Of a DNA stretch of 64,000 bases, positions 9,701 through 19,800 are shown one piece after another. The DNA lies in the NCBI GenBank assembly GCA_034336665.1, contig CM067590.1, positions 1,645,748 through 1,709,747 of the forward strand, written 5' to 3'. The notes under the pieces are model-generated. The model was not told the origin of the DNA and did not search any database. It saw nothing but the letters and a program-made list of their open reading frames with translations. Each line of letters begins with the position of its first letter. Positions within the stretch are counted from its first letter, which is position 1. The stretch comes from Luscinia megarhynchos. Its lineage: Eukaryota; Chordata; Aves; Passeriformes; Turdidae. A program made the translations under genes and the position numbers.

Positions 9701-12639
9701 TCCTCCTCCCTCCTCCTCCTCCTCCTCCTCTCCAGTTTTGCAGCTGCCTCCCCCGTGGGGCGCAGTAATCCCGTGGGGAGTTCCTTGGTGCCGCCCCAGC
9801 TCCCCAGTTCAGCCCGCAGGCTCCCCGTGCCCTGTGCTGAGCCCCCCTCGATGGGATCGCGGTCCCGTTCCCACGGGAAGCTCTGCGGGGATTCCCCGCC
9901 CGTTCCCGGGGGTGGCACGGCCGGAGCCCCTCGGAGGAGCCGCTCGGCTCCGTGCTCAGACACGTCGGAGCTGCCAGGGCGGATCAGCGTTCCCAGGCAA
10001 AGCCAAAATGCGTCTCCTTGCCGTGGGTGCATCGAGGGCGCCTGCGGGAAGGAGATTTTGGGGTGGGGGAGCTCAGGTGCCGGTGCCAGGGGACAGAGTT
10101 GGGGACACGCCGAGCGCGGGGCACCGGGAGCGAGCAGAGCCCGCCGGTGCCCGCGGCTGCCCCGCTCCCTCCGCAGCCGCCACGGCCGCGGATTCACCCC
10201 AAGGAAGGAGCTTTTCCTCGGGCCAGGTGTTTGCTCAGCGGCTCCTTCCTGGCCTCGCCCCGCTGGGCACACACGCGCATCTCCGGCTGCTCTCCGCGCC
10301 CATGGCAACCCGCGAGGGCCGGCGCGCGTCCTTCCTCCCGCTCCTCCTCCTCCCGCTCCTCCTCCTCGGCTCTCCCGGCGCTGGTAACGGGGCCTGGGAG
10401 CTGCGGGGGTCACGGCTGGGGAGCGGGGGGGACGGGCTGGGGCTCTCCGGTTACTGTAATCCAGGAGGGTTTAATTAATTTATAGAGGTTGGAGCGCGGG
10501 GAAAGCGATGACGGGGGATGGAGAGCAGAGCAGGGGGATCCCATCCACACACTCGGCATTGACCCGCGGGTTCTGGGACACGGGAATGCTGCGGTGCAGA
10601 GCAGGGGGGCTTCACAAAACAGGGGGCAGGGAGCAGCGTGCGGGATGGAGGGAAGCCCAGGGAGATCGCGGCTATTCGATGTTTATCCTGTCGGGAAACG
10701 ATGTTTCCGTGTTGGAGGAAACTTGTAGCAGGACAATCCAAGATACTGTGGCCGCGGGGGGAAGGTGGAGGAGGGAGAGGAGGAGGAAGAGGGGGCAGAG
10801 GTGCCTCCGCTCTGAGCTGGAGCTGTGTGGAGCCTCCCCCTCTGCGCTGCTCCATGAATTATTGAAGCGCTTTTCCTTTCCTGCATGAAATATTCACCCG
10901 CTGCCAGGGGAACTGGGGGGGCCGAGCCCACGGAGCCGCTGGTGGAACCAGGTGAAAGGGTCAGGCAGGGAGAGGGGGCTTCGGGACAGGTAAAAACGGT
11001 GACTGGGATGATGTCACTGCTGGGTTCGGGCCCTCTTCATAAAGGAGCTCTGCACGCTGCTCACTTGGCAGCTCTGCTGTGGTGCCACCCGTGCCAGGTG
11101 ACCACGGGGTGACAGGGTCTTGTCTTCCCCCCTCAGACAGGAGCTTTCATTGATGTTTGGGCCCTGGTGGTGTGGGAGGGGTTTTTTGGGGGAAATCAGG
11201 TCAGAGGCGGGTGCTAGGTGAGGTGGCCAAACCAGAGATGGGCACAGCACGCGTCTGTCCCCTCTGTGTCCTCATCCCGGACACCCCGACCCTCACACCG
11301 CTGCTCAGGGCTGCAAGACTCTCCCAAAAACCTCCAAGCTGGGCGCCAACCCTCCGAGGAAGGGCTGTACCTGTCCCCGGAGCCGCGGCTGGGGCCGCAG
11401 CCCTGCCGCGCTCTTCCGGAGCAGGGAGGAACTCGGTGACAGCCGCGCTGGGCTGCTCGTGTCGGAAGGAGAAGAAGATGTTTTTTTAGGGCGTTTTCAT
11501 TAAAAAGAAGAAGGGGGTGGGGGGGAGCCCAAGCCCTGAGCTGGGCTGGAAACTGCAGCGACAGGAAGGAAGCCAAGCGGGTTATTTCGGGCTCCGGTTG
11601 GCTGCTCGGGACAAGGCTCGGCTCCTCTGTGCGCTGAGAGCAGCCCCTCGCCAACAATGGGGTCGCGGGGCCCTTCCCGGCAGGAAAACGGCTCGTTCCG
11701 CTGAAATCTGCCGCTGTGCTGAGTCAGCAGGCGCTGCTGGGCCGGGTGTGCTGCGGAGGCTCCGGGGGAGCCGTCCCGGTGCAGCAGGAGGTGAGCCTGG
11801 GTTTCCTTGGGGCTCGCAGGGAGCAGCTGTAAAACCATCCCCGGGCACTGGGGAGGGAGCTGGTGGCATTTTTGGGATCCCCATACCCACCTGCATCACT
11901 TTTGGGGTCCCTAGACCCCCTCCCCCCATAATGCTTCGTGCCTCAGTTTCCCCCCGGAGCGATGCTCAGGCAGGGGAGGGCTGGGAGCAGCCGGGAGTTG
12001 TTCGGTGCAGGGAGCAGAGGGCTGATCCATTTTTCCTGCTGGCATTTGGGAGCCGCGGGCAGCTCGCAGGACTTGGCACTTCCTATTTTTCATGCGCTCT
12101 GGAGGCGGAGTCTGCACTCGCTCTGTGCCTGTGGTCACCCAAGGCAGAGCCGGGGTGTGGGAATTCCTATTTATTTATCCAGGCACCGTTCCCAGGGCAC
12201 CCCGCAGCCCCGCAGGGGGAAATTCCAGGCTGTCAACACCGCGGCAGAGCCCTGCTCCTTGCGGACAGGATGCCTGGCACGGCTGAAGGGAGAGCCTCCC
12301 CTGCTCTGCCCATCCCGCCCTTCCCTCCCTGCGGGCGCGGCTCCTCCTGGATGCAGCCGAGGGAATCCCACGAGCCTGACCCGGGAGCTGCTCTCACCAG
12401 GCTCTGCGGTGTCATTTTTTGTCTTATGAAGTGTGAGAGCCTCAGCTCAAGGCTCAGGCTGACAAACAAAAATCAGTGTTTTCCCATTGTAGGAAACGGT
12501 TCCAAACCTCGATGTTTTTCCTGAGGGCTGTAAAGGCTCCGTTACCATTACTGCCCCCGGAATTCTCATCCCCACGGAGCCCTGGCTGCCCCCGGGTTTG
12601 GGAGCTGATGGCTGGGAGATGCTCAGGGAGTTGGGGCTC

Positions 12640-12800
12640 AGCACCTCCCACTGTCCCAGGCTGCCCCAAGCCCTGTCCAGCCTGGCCTTGGATGTTCCAG
12701 AGATCCAGGGGCAGCCTCAGCTGCTCTGGGCACTCGGTGCCAGGATAGAATTCCTTCCTGACATCAAATCTAAACCTGCTCCCTATCCATGAGTAATTTG
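12640..12800 (-). mobile_element. CR1 LINE 3' fragment
   Basis: The minus strand shows the avian CR1 tail: the phrase around CTCTGGAACATCCAAGGCCAGGC and the upstream AGGAAGGAATTC block. The plus strand therefore reads the reverse complement. The fragment is 5'-truncated, as almost all avian CR1 copies are, and non-coding. Confidence 0.8.
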
Positions 12801-13607
12801 CCCCCATCCATCCTCACACGAGCAGCATCCTTCAGCTGAAGTATCTCCTGGATGATCCCTCCCCTCCTGCTCTGCCAGGCTGCCCTGTGCAGGCTCCTGC
12901 AGCAGCAGCTCCCAGCTCTGCCCATCCATCCCTTGTTCTCCTGCTGCTCTCCCTCCCCGTGATTTGTGGCTCTGCGGTTTCCCAGGCCAGGATGCATCTC
13001 CAGGGTCGGGTTTTGATCGTTCTCAGCAGGGTTTAAAGCCCTGCTCTGCCCGAGGTGATGGATTTGGTCCCGCCGGGATGTGGGAGTTGGGCTCTGGGTG
13101 AGGTTCCTGTCTGGGTGAATTATTCACTCTGCAGGAGGCTGGGGCAGCAGCAGAACAAGCCCGAGCTTGTGTGGGTGTTGCAGGGTGAGCAGTGCCAGGG
13201 AAAAGGGCTCCCAGGCCGGCGCTGGGTGCTGCAAACCGGCTGTGCCGCCCCAGCCAGGGCCAGCCAGCAGTGGCACACGGCATCGGGGCTGACTCAGCTG
13301 CCACCGCGGCTGTCCCCGGCTCACCCCGCAGGAAGTGAGTCAGGTTTTAAGGAAGGAAAAATGTTGAAAGGATGGGGCAAGAGTCCTGGAGCGTCGGGCA
13401 CAGGAGGGACACGGGGATGGAGGGACGCGGGCGGTGCTCAGGTAGGGACGCCTCGCTCGCTGTGAGCTCTCCACAGAGTTTTGGGGACACCAAGCAAACC
13501 TGGGGGGTGAGCTCAGCTCTCACCTGGCACCCAGGAGCTCCCTCAGTCTCGCCATTGCCTGGAGATTCTCTTTGTCCTGCCAAAAATCTGCATGGGGAGG
13601 TGAGGAA

Positions 13608-13690
13608 CCTCAGAGTCCTGGGATGGTTTGGGTGGGGAGGGACCTTGAAGCTCCTCCAGCTGCACCCGTGCCAGGGACAGGGACACTGCA
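13608..13690 (-). mobile_element. Short CR1 LINE 3' end
   Basis: The plus strand reads TCCTGGGATGGTTTGGGTGG, GAGGGACCTTGAAGCTCCTC and a degenerate CCAGGGACAGGGACACTG, the reverse complement of the CR1 3' terminus. It lies about 65 bp upstream of the TNFAIP8L1 acceptor, so it contributes intronic sequence close to the branch region. Confidence 0.75.
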
Positions 13691-13758
13691 GCAGGCAGGT
13701 GAGACGGGGATGGATGCAGAGCAGGGACTGATGCCCGTGTGCCCCTTCCCCCGCAGAC

Positions 13759-14319
13759 ATGGACACCTTCAGCACCAAGAACTTGGCCCTGCAGGCCCAG
13801 AAGAAGCTGCTGAGCAAAATGGCCACCAAGACCATCGCCAGCGCCTTCATCGACGACACCAGCAGCGAGGTGCTGGACGAGCTGTACCGGGCCACCAAGG
13901 AGTACACCCGCAACCGCAAAGAGGCGCAGAAGATCATCAAGAACCTCATCAAGATCGTGATGAAGCTGGGGGTCCTGCACCGCAACGGGCAGTTCAGCCC
14001 CGAGCAGCTGCTGCTCATGGAGCGCCTCCGCAAGAAGGTTCACACGCTGGCCATGACGGCCGTGAGCTTCCAGCAGATCGACTTCACCTTCGACCGCAGG
14101 GTGATGGCGGGGGCGCTGAGCGAGTGCCGGGACCTGCTGCACCAGGCGGTCAGCGGGCACCTCACGGCCAAGTCGCACTCGCGCATCAACCACGTCTTCA
14201 ACCACTTTGCGGACTGCGAGTTCCTGGCGGCGCTGTACGGCCCGGCCGAGCCCTACCGCGGCCACCTGCGCCGCATCTGCGACGGCGTCAGCAGGATGCT
14301 GGAGGAGGGCAGCATCTGA
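13759..14319 (+). CDS. TNFAIP8L1: TNFAIP8-like protein 1 (TIPE1)
   Basis: An uninterrupted 186-codon frame, the usual length of TIPE1. It starts [20 protein letters not shown] and ends MLEEGSI, close to the mammalian protein as I recall it. The family folds as a bundle of amphipathic helices (TIPE2-homology domain) around a deep hydrophobic cavity that holds phospholipid-type ligands. It is cytosolic and linked to control of apoptosis and inflammatory signalling. The C-terminal block (DFTFDRR near residue 114, [33 protein letters not shown]) is the most conserved part. The start ATG sits 2 bases inside the exon after a CCCCCGCAG acceptor (AG at 13755-13756), so the whole protein is in one exon. 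Nothing is truncated or frameshifted. Paralogues TNFAIP8, L2 and L3 are less likely given the sequence and the MYDGF/DPP9 neighbours. Confidence 0.97.
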   Translation: MDTFSTKNLALQAQKKLLSKMATKTIASAFIDDTSSEVLDELYRATKEYTRNRKEAQKIIKNLIKIVMKLGVLHRNGQFSPEQLLLMERLRKKVHTLAMTAVSFQQIDFTFDRRVMAGALSECRDLLHQAVSGHLTAKSHSRINHVFNHFADCEFLAALYGPAEPYRGHLRRICDGVSRMLEEGSI

Positions 14320-14975
14320 GGCGGCCCCGGGCGCTGCTGCTGCTGCCCCGAGCCTCGGCCCCTCCCCTCTGCAGTGCTCGCCCCCGTTCTCCTCCTTGCT
14401 GCGCGGGGCTGAAGCTCTTGACTTTGTCTCCCCCTGCCCGGGGTCTGTGAACCCCTCCCTGAGCTCCCCAGGGCATCCCGGGCCCCTCTGTACAGTTTGA
14501 TTTCCTTTGCCCACCAAGTGCCTTTAGCTCAGAGTCCAAGGTTTGGACTCTGCCTTGAACTCTGTTGTAACTCGGGGGGGAATGAACCAAAGACTTGCAG
14601 AGTGAGGCACCTCTGAGGTGTCTCTGACGTTGCTGGGGTGAAAGTTCTGAGATTCCCCAATCTGTGGATTTGTCCCAGCAGCTCCACAACGTGGTGGGGG
14701 CAAATCCAGGTCCAGGAAGGTGCTGCTGCGTGGGTTTGGTGTCCTCAAAGACAAGTCCTGAGACCGGGGGTCCCTCCTCACCTGGGGGGAGCTGATCCTC
14801 CCCTGGACCCCAACACCCAGCTCCCCCAGCCTGCAGCAGCACTGTCCCTGCTGGGGACCCAAAGCTCCCCCGGGATTTCACCCCTTTTCCCTGCCCCTGA
14901 CTGAGTGATGTTGGTTTTTTAGCAAACTCTGTAGCCCTGAGGAGTTACTGAAATAAACTCACCTGTGTGGCCTGG
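14320..14975 (+). other. TNFAIP8L1: TNFAIP8L1 3'UTR
   Basis: Non-coding sequence from the TGA stop to the first canonical AATAAA (14952-14957), with cleavage expected 10-25 bases later. No conserved structure is obvious. A second AATAAA lies at 15670-15675. Confidence 0.7.
14952..14957 (+). terminator. TNFAIP8L1: Polyadenylation signal AATAAA (proximal, TNFAIP8L1)
   Basis: Canonical AATAAA followed within about 40 bases by GT-rich sequence (TGTGTGGCCTGGG). It is the nearest downstream signal to the TNFAIP8L1 stop. Confidence 0.65.
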
Positions 14976-15129
14976 GAGCTCCGTGAGGCTGTTCCAGCAG
15001 TGGTGGCAGTGGCAGAATGAGCCCTGGGGACAGCTGGGTTTGCTGTCCCCCACGTGCTGGTGGCTCTCTGTCCCCTGCATTGCTGCTTGTCCCTGCTCAA
15101 CCCAGCAGCTCCTGGATTTGCATGGACAG

Positions 15130-15362
15130 GGGGAATGGCCTCCCACTGCCAGAGGGCAGGGATGGATGGGGTGTTGGGCAGGAATTGCTCCCTGGGAGGG
15201 TGGGAGGCCCCAGCACAGGCTGCCCCATCCCTGGAGGTGTCCAAGGCCAGGCTGGGGGTTGGAGCAATCTGGGGCACTGGAAGGTGTCCCTGCCCAGGCA
15301 AAGGTGGGGCTGGATGAGCTTTAAGGCCTCTCCAAACCCCAACCATTCCAGGATTTTGTGAG
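15130..15362 (+). mobile_element. CR1 LINE 3' fragment
   Basis: The plus-strand phrases GGCCTCCCACTGCCAGAGGG, CAGGCTGCCCCATCCCTGGA, GTGTCCAAGGCCAGGCTGGG and GGAAGGTGTCCCTGCCCAGG follow the CR1 3' consensus in order. It would lie in the extended 3'UTR of TNFAIP8L1 if the distal signal at 15670 is used. Confidence 0.9.
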
Positions 15363-15669
15363 ACTCTGCTCCCAGCAGACACCCACACGTGCTCCTCTGC
15401 ACCCCCAGATCCCTCCCCTGCCCAGGAGGGGCCCAGAGCTCTGGGAGCAGGGGTGCTCTGGGAGCAGGGGTGCTCTGGCAGGGATGCTCCAGCTGCTCCC
15501 AGCACAGAGCTCAGCCCTGAGCACTGGAAATTGCCCTTTTAGCATCCAAGACTCCACAGAGCCTCCCCTGGCCTTATCTCTGTCACCCTCCTGTGCCTCC
15601 TGCTCCCTGGATGGCTCTGGGCTGCTCCTGCTCTGCTCCCTTCCCACCCTGCACTGATGTGGAGGATGA

Positions 15670-15675
15670 AATAAA
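15670..15675 (+). terminator. TNFAIP8L1: Possible distal polyadenylation signal (TNFAIP8L1)
   Basis: A second AATAAA about 720 bases beyond the first, followed by GTCACTG/TCTGTGTG GT-rich sequence. If used, the 3'UTR would include the CR1 fragment and end about 275 bases from the convergent MYDGF polyadenylation signals. Confidence 0.45.
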
Positions 15676-15950
15676 GGCACAAAGGCTCTGCCTCTGCCCT
15701 GTCACTGCCAGGATCTCTGTGTGACACAGCACAAGGGGGTGTGAGAACAGCAGGAGCTCAGCTCCCCTGTCAGAACCAGAGCTGGGATGGGGCTGAGGGA
15801 TGCCCAGCCAGAAACTCCTCACTGCTCCCAAGGTGTGTGTCTGTGCCAGCTGCACCACCCCCAAACCCTCTGCAGCCCCCAAATTCCCATGGGACACCTC
15901 AGCAACAAAGGAGCTGCAGAGGGGAGGAGGGAAGGAGCAGAGCACGATGC

Positions 15951-15964
15951 TTTATTTCTTTATT
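15951..15964 (-). terminator. MYDGF: Tandem polyadenylation signals (MYDGF)
   Basis: Two copies of TTTATT on the plus strand, 8 bases apart, each AATAAA on the minus strand, about 0.93 kb downstream of the MYDGF stop. They define a convergent arrangement with TNFAIP8L1. Confidence 0.7.
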
Positions 15965-16270
15965 TGTGCTGTATTTACACACAGGAAAGGAATTGCACAT
16001 TCCCTGTTATTACTCTGGATAAGAAAAAAAATCACTTTTCTGTAGGTATAAAACAGTCCCGTGGTTGTGCTGAGATGAGGAAATGTTGCCTGGATTGATT
16101 CCTGATTGTGTCAGAGTAAGCTGCTCTGCCTTCCCCCTTCCAAACGATCCCAGCCCAGCCCCAGCCTCACGTGGAACCAGAGATTTGGCCAAACCCCTCC
16201 CCAGGGGCGGGGCTGCTCATTAGGGTCCCTATAGAGTACATATAAAAAGAAGAAAAAAACACTATAAAAA

Positions 16271-16356
16271 TTTCAGGCTCCCCGAGAGTAAATTTTTTTA
16301 TCTAAATGTTTAAAAGTTTTTAAATTTTTAAAAATTTGCTCTCAGGGAGCCTGAAA
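16271..16356 (-). other. Long inverted repeat (hairpin) in MYDGF 3'UTR
   Basis: The left arm at 16271-16300 begins TTTCAGGCTCCCCGAGAG. The right arm at about 16327-16356 ends CTCTCAGGGAGCCTGAAA, which is its reverse complement with one or two mismatches, and pairing continues into the A/T-rich inner portion. The arms are about 30 bp with a loop of about 26 A/T-rich bases. In the MYDGF transcript this would form a strong stem-loop. It could instead be a small palindromic transposon remnant, but no target-site duplication is clear. Confidence 0.85.
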
Positions 16357-16385
16357 GTTTCTACTGCTGCTTTTTTAAAGGCAGA

Positions 16386-16545
16386 AAGGAAAAGAAAGTT
16401 AGAAAGAGAAAGAAACAGAAAGAGAGAGAAAGGGAAATAGAGAAAGAGAGAGAGAGAGAGAAAGAGTTAGAGCAAGAAATAGGGGGAAATACAGTGAGAG
16501 GGAAGTAGAGTTAGAGGGAAACGGGGAGAGAAAGAAATAGATTCA
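16386..16545. repeat. Purine-rich (GA/GAAA)n low-complexity tract
   Basis: The plus strand reads AGAAAGGAAAAGAAAGTTAG onward and includes a perfect (GA)n block near 16447-16462, so the MYDGF transcript carries a pyrimidine-rich CU/UUUC stretch here. It directly follows the inverted repeat. Confidence 0.85.
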
Positions 16546-16892
16546 TTATTTCCTCCTGTCACGCTGCTGGAGAGAGAAATCCCATCTCCCCTCCAGAGAA
16601 TACAGAGTTAACAAGGTCCCTTTAGCAAAGCCTGCTTAAGTCCAGCCACTTATCTCCGTGCCCTGCTGCTGCAGGAGCAGATAAGGAGCCCCTTGCAGGA
16701 GCTGTGTGCTGCTCAGGCAGGCAGCAAGGGGCTCAGGGGGAGCTCCAGCTGCCGCTCTGACACAAGGCAGAACAAACCTCACACCTCCAAGCCCAGCTCA
16801 TGTCGGCCCCCAGCACATTTCAGTGGTTCAGGCAGCCCAAAGGAAAGCCCTGCAGGGGAGCAGGAACCCTCCAGTGCCGGGCTGGGCCCTGC

Positions 16893-19800
16893 TCACAGCT
16901 CGTCCCGGGCGGGCTTTGCTGCAATCACCAGTTTGGAGAGCTCGAAACGGAACTGGCCTTCCCTGTGGGACACTGCAGGGACAGAGGAGAAAGGCCCAGG
17001 GTCAGCAGGGGGAAAAGCAGCAGCAGAACAGCCCCACTGGGCCCTTTCCAGGGTGGCAGGCACTGCTCTGCCCTCCTGCCAGGCTGGGGGAAACCCTCTC
17101 ACCCTCGGAATGTAACTGGGGTGGGGTTGAGAGCAGCTCCACGGCACTGTCACCAGTATCTGAGTTTGAACTGGCCCCTGGCCTGTCCCCCAGCCCAGCC
17201 CCTCCCTCACAGCTCCCTCAGGCACACACCTGCTGTTTCAGAGATCTCAAATTCTTCCTGTTTCAAGGGGATGTCGCTCAGGGCACCCGCAGCAGCCTGA
17301 GACTGCAACAGGAAGGAAGGAGGTGTAAGGGGCTGAGGCAATCCAGCAAGTCACAGAACTCAAACCAACCCAACAGCAGCACACTGAAAATGAAGGGGTT
17401 TCTGATTTGTGTGCAGAGAAAGAATTAAGTGCACAAAGGAAATCTGAAGGAAAATCTCAGGCTGTTTTTGTATTTCCATTTTTTGTTTAAACCACGGACT
17501 CGTGTCCTCGGGGTGGGTGAAAGCCTCACCCCTGGAAACTGGGAAATGGAAGAATGAGCCAGACAAAAACACCAGGAGAGGTTTGATTTGCTCTTTGCAA
17601 TCCAAGACTCCCTTTGTGCCCTGGTGCCTTTGGAGCTTCCCAGCAAACCCAGTGACTGAGAGGGCAGGGGCACAAAGGAGCAGGCTCAGGCTGCCCACCT
17701 GCAGCCCCTCTCCTGCCTGCCACCAGCCTCCAATTAGGGACACCACGGAGCACACTTTATGGCACAGATGTCTAATAAATGTTTTCTATGTCTAATTCGT
17801 GTTTTATAGCAGCCTCCCACACTCCTGCTTCCCCGGGATCAGCTGGGACTTACATAAGCCATGGCATGCTCAATCTTGGCTCCTTTCACTTCAGCTTTAA
17901 ACTGGGTAAAGAAGAGATAAGACTTCCCTTGGGGCCTGAAAGGAGAAAGCAGAGCCTTTGTCAGCAGCACAAAGGGTGGAGGTGCAGAGGAGTGAAGGAT
18001 TCCTGGCTCCCTCCCTCCCCCACGGCCACCTCTGGATCTCCTGGGGGAGAGGGGAACACAGAGTTTATAAACCAACAGCTGCACCAAAAGCCCCCAGAGC
18101 CACAGCACCCCCGGGAGAGGAAACCCTCCCCTGCAAGGTGCAAATGCAGAGAGGGGCAGGCACAAGGAGCAGCACACACCTCCAGATGGAGCAGGAGAAG
18201 AGCCCGCCGTCCTCGCTCGCTCCGACGTTCATCTGCCATTGCTGCAGGGGAACAGCCTGGCTCAGGAGCCCCAAAAAACCCAGCCCCAAAAAACCCAGCT
18301 CCAGAAAACCCAGCCCCAGAAAACCCAGCCCCAAAAAAACCCAGCCCCAAAAAAACCCAGCCCCAAAAGAACCCAGCCCCAGAAAACCCAGCCCCAGAAA
18401 GAAACCCAGCCCCGAAATAACCCAGCCCCAAAACAACCCAGCCCCAAAGAGCCCAGCCCCAAAACAACCCAGCCCCAAAGAACCCAGCCCCAGAAAACCC
18501 AGCCCCAAAGAACCCAGCCCCGAAATAACCCAGCCCCAAAAGAGCCCAGCCCCAAAACACCCAGCCCCAAAAGAGCCCAGCCCCAAAAAACCCAGCCCCA
18601 AAAGAACCCAGCCCCAAAAGGACCCAGCCCCAAAAGGACCCAGCCCCAAAAAACCCAGCCCCAAAGAACCCAGCCCCAAAGAACCCAGCCCCAGAAAACC
18701 CAGCCCCAAAGAACCCAGCCCCAAAACAATCCAGCCCCAAAAGAACCCAGCGCCAAAAACCCAGCCCCGAAATAACCCAGCCCCAAAAAAACCCAGCCCC
18801 ACCCCAGCGCTCGCTGGTGGCCCCCAGGGCTCCCTCCTGGCCACAGTCCCTCCCACAAAACAGTGACGAGCCCCTTTTCCTCTCGGGATGATAAAAAGGA
18901 GCCGGTGGCAGCAGCGATTCCCGGGCTCACCTCGTTGGTGCCGCCCTGGGCCGAGTAGGTGAAGGCGCAGCTGAAATCCCCCTGCCAGGAGAGAGGAACA
19001 GGAGCAGCCCCGCCTCAGCACGAGCTTTTCCTCCACAGAATGCAGCCAACGCTGAGCTTGGAAGAGCCCTCCAGGACCACCAGGGCCACCAGCCCAGCAC
19101 GGCCAGGCCACCGCTGTCCCCTGTCCCCAGGCGCCACATCCACGTGGCTGTAAATCCCTGCGGGGGCGGGGACTCCACCAGTGCCCCCGTGCCAGTGCCC
19201 ACGAAGGGTCTCCCCCAACACGCAGCCTGAGCCCCCCCGGGGCCGCTTCCTGCTGCCTGTGCTGGGCTGAGGGCTCGTGTCCCGGCGTGCCAGGGACCCC
19301 CAGCCCCTCCTGCAGCGGGGCCCTTCCCTTGCTGAGCCCCCTCCCCTGAGGATCCTTCCTCCTCTGAGACCCCCTTCCCCTCTCCCCCTCTTGGGGTGCC
19401 TCATCCCTTTGGAAACCCCCCTTCTCCTGGGGGCCATGGGCAGGTCCCAGCCTGGGGGTCTCCTCGCTACAGGGACTGTCCCACCCTGGGGACCCGCTCT
19501 CCTTGGGGACCCCCTTCTGCTGGAGAGCCCCACCTGGGGATCATTCCCCTCGAGGAGCCCCTTCTCTGTGGAGGCTGCCTCTGTTCTTGGAGCCCCCCAT
19601 TCTCCCCTGGGGATCCCCTTCCCTCGGAGCCCCCCGTTCCCCCTGGGATCCCCTTCCCTCGGAGCCCCCATTCTCCCTGCGATCCCCTTCCCTCGGAGCC
19701 CCCCATTCTCCCTGCGATCCCCTGCCCCTAGAGCCCCCCGTTCTCCCTGGGATCCCCTTCCCTCGGAGCCCCCCTTCCCTCGGAGCCCCCCCGTTCTCCC

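Larger units (their letters stand above)
8184..13756 (+). other. TNFAIP8L1: Probable intron 1 of TNFAIP8L1
   Basis: The interval runs from donor GTAAGG at 8184 to a pyrimidine-rich acceptor ending in CAG at 13756. It contains the ~80-bp minisatellite at 9.1-9.7 kb, CR1 fragments at 12.6-12.8 and 13.6-13.7 kb, and an isolated signal-peptide-like open frame at 10302. The rest is GC-rich sequence with no recognisable gene. Confidence 0.5.
15945..16892 (-). other. MYDGF: MYDGF 3'UTR
   Basis: Runs from the MYDGF stop (16893) down to two close AATAAA signals on the minus strand (TTTATT on plus at 15951-15956 and 15959-15964). It holds a purine-rich tract (16386-16545 on plus) and a long inverted repeat (16271-16356). 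Confidence 0.75.
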
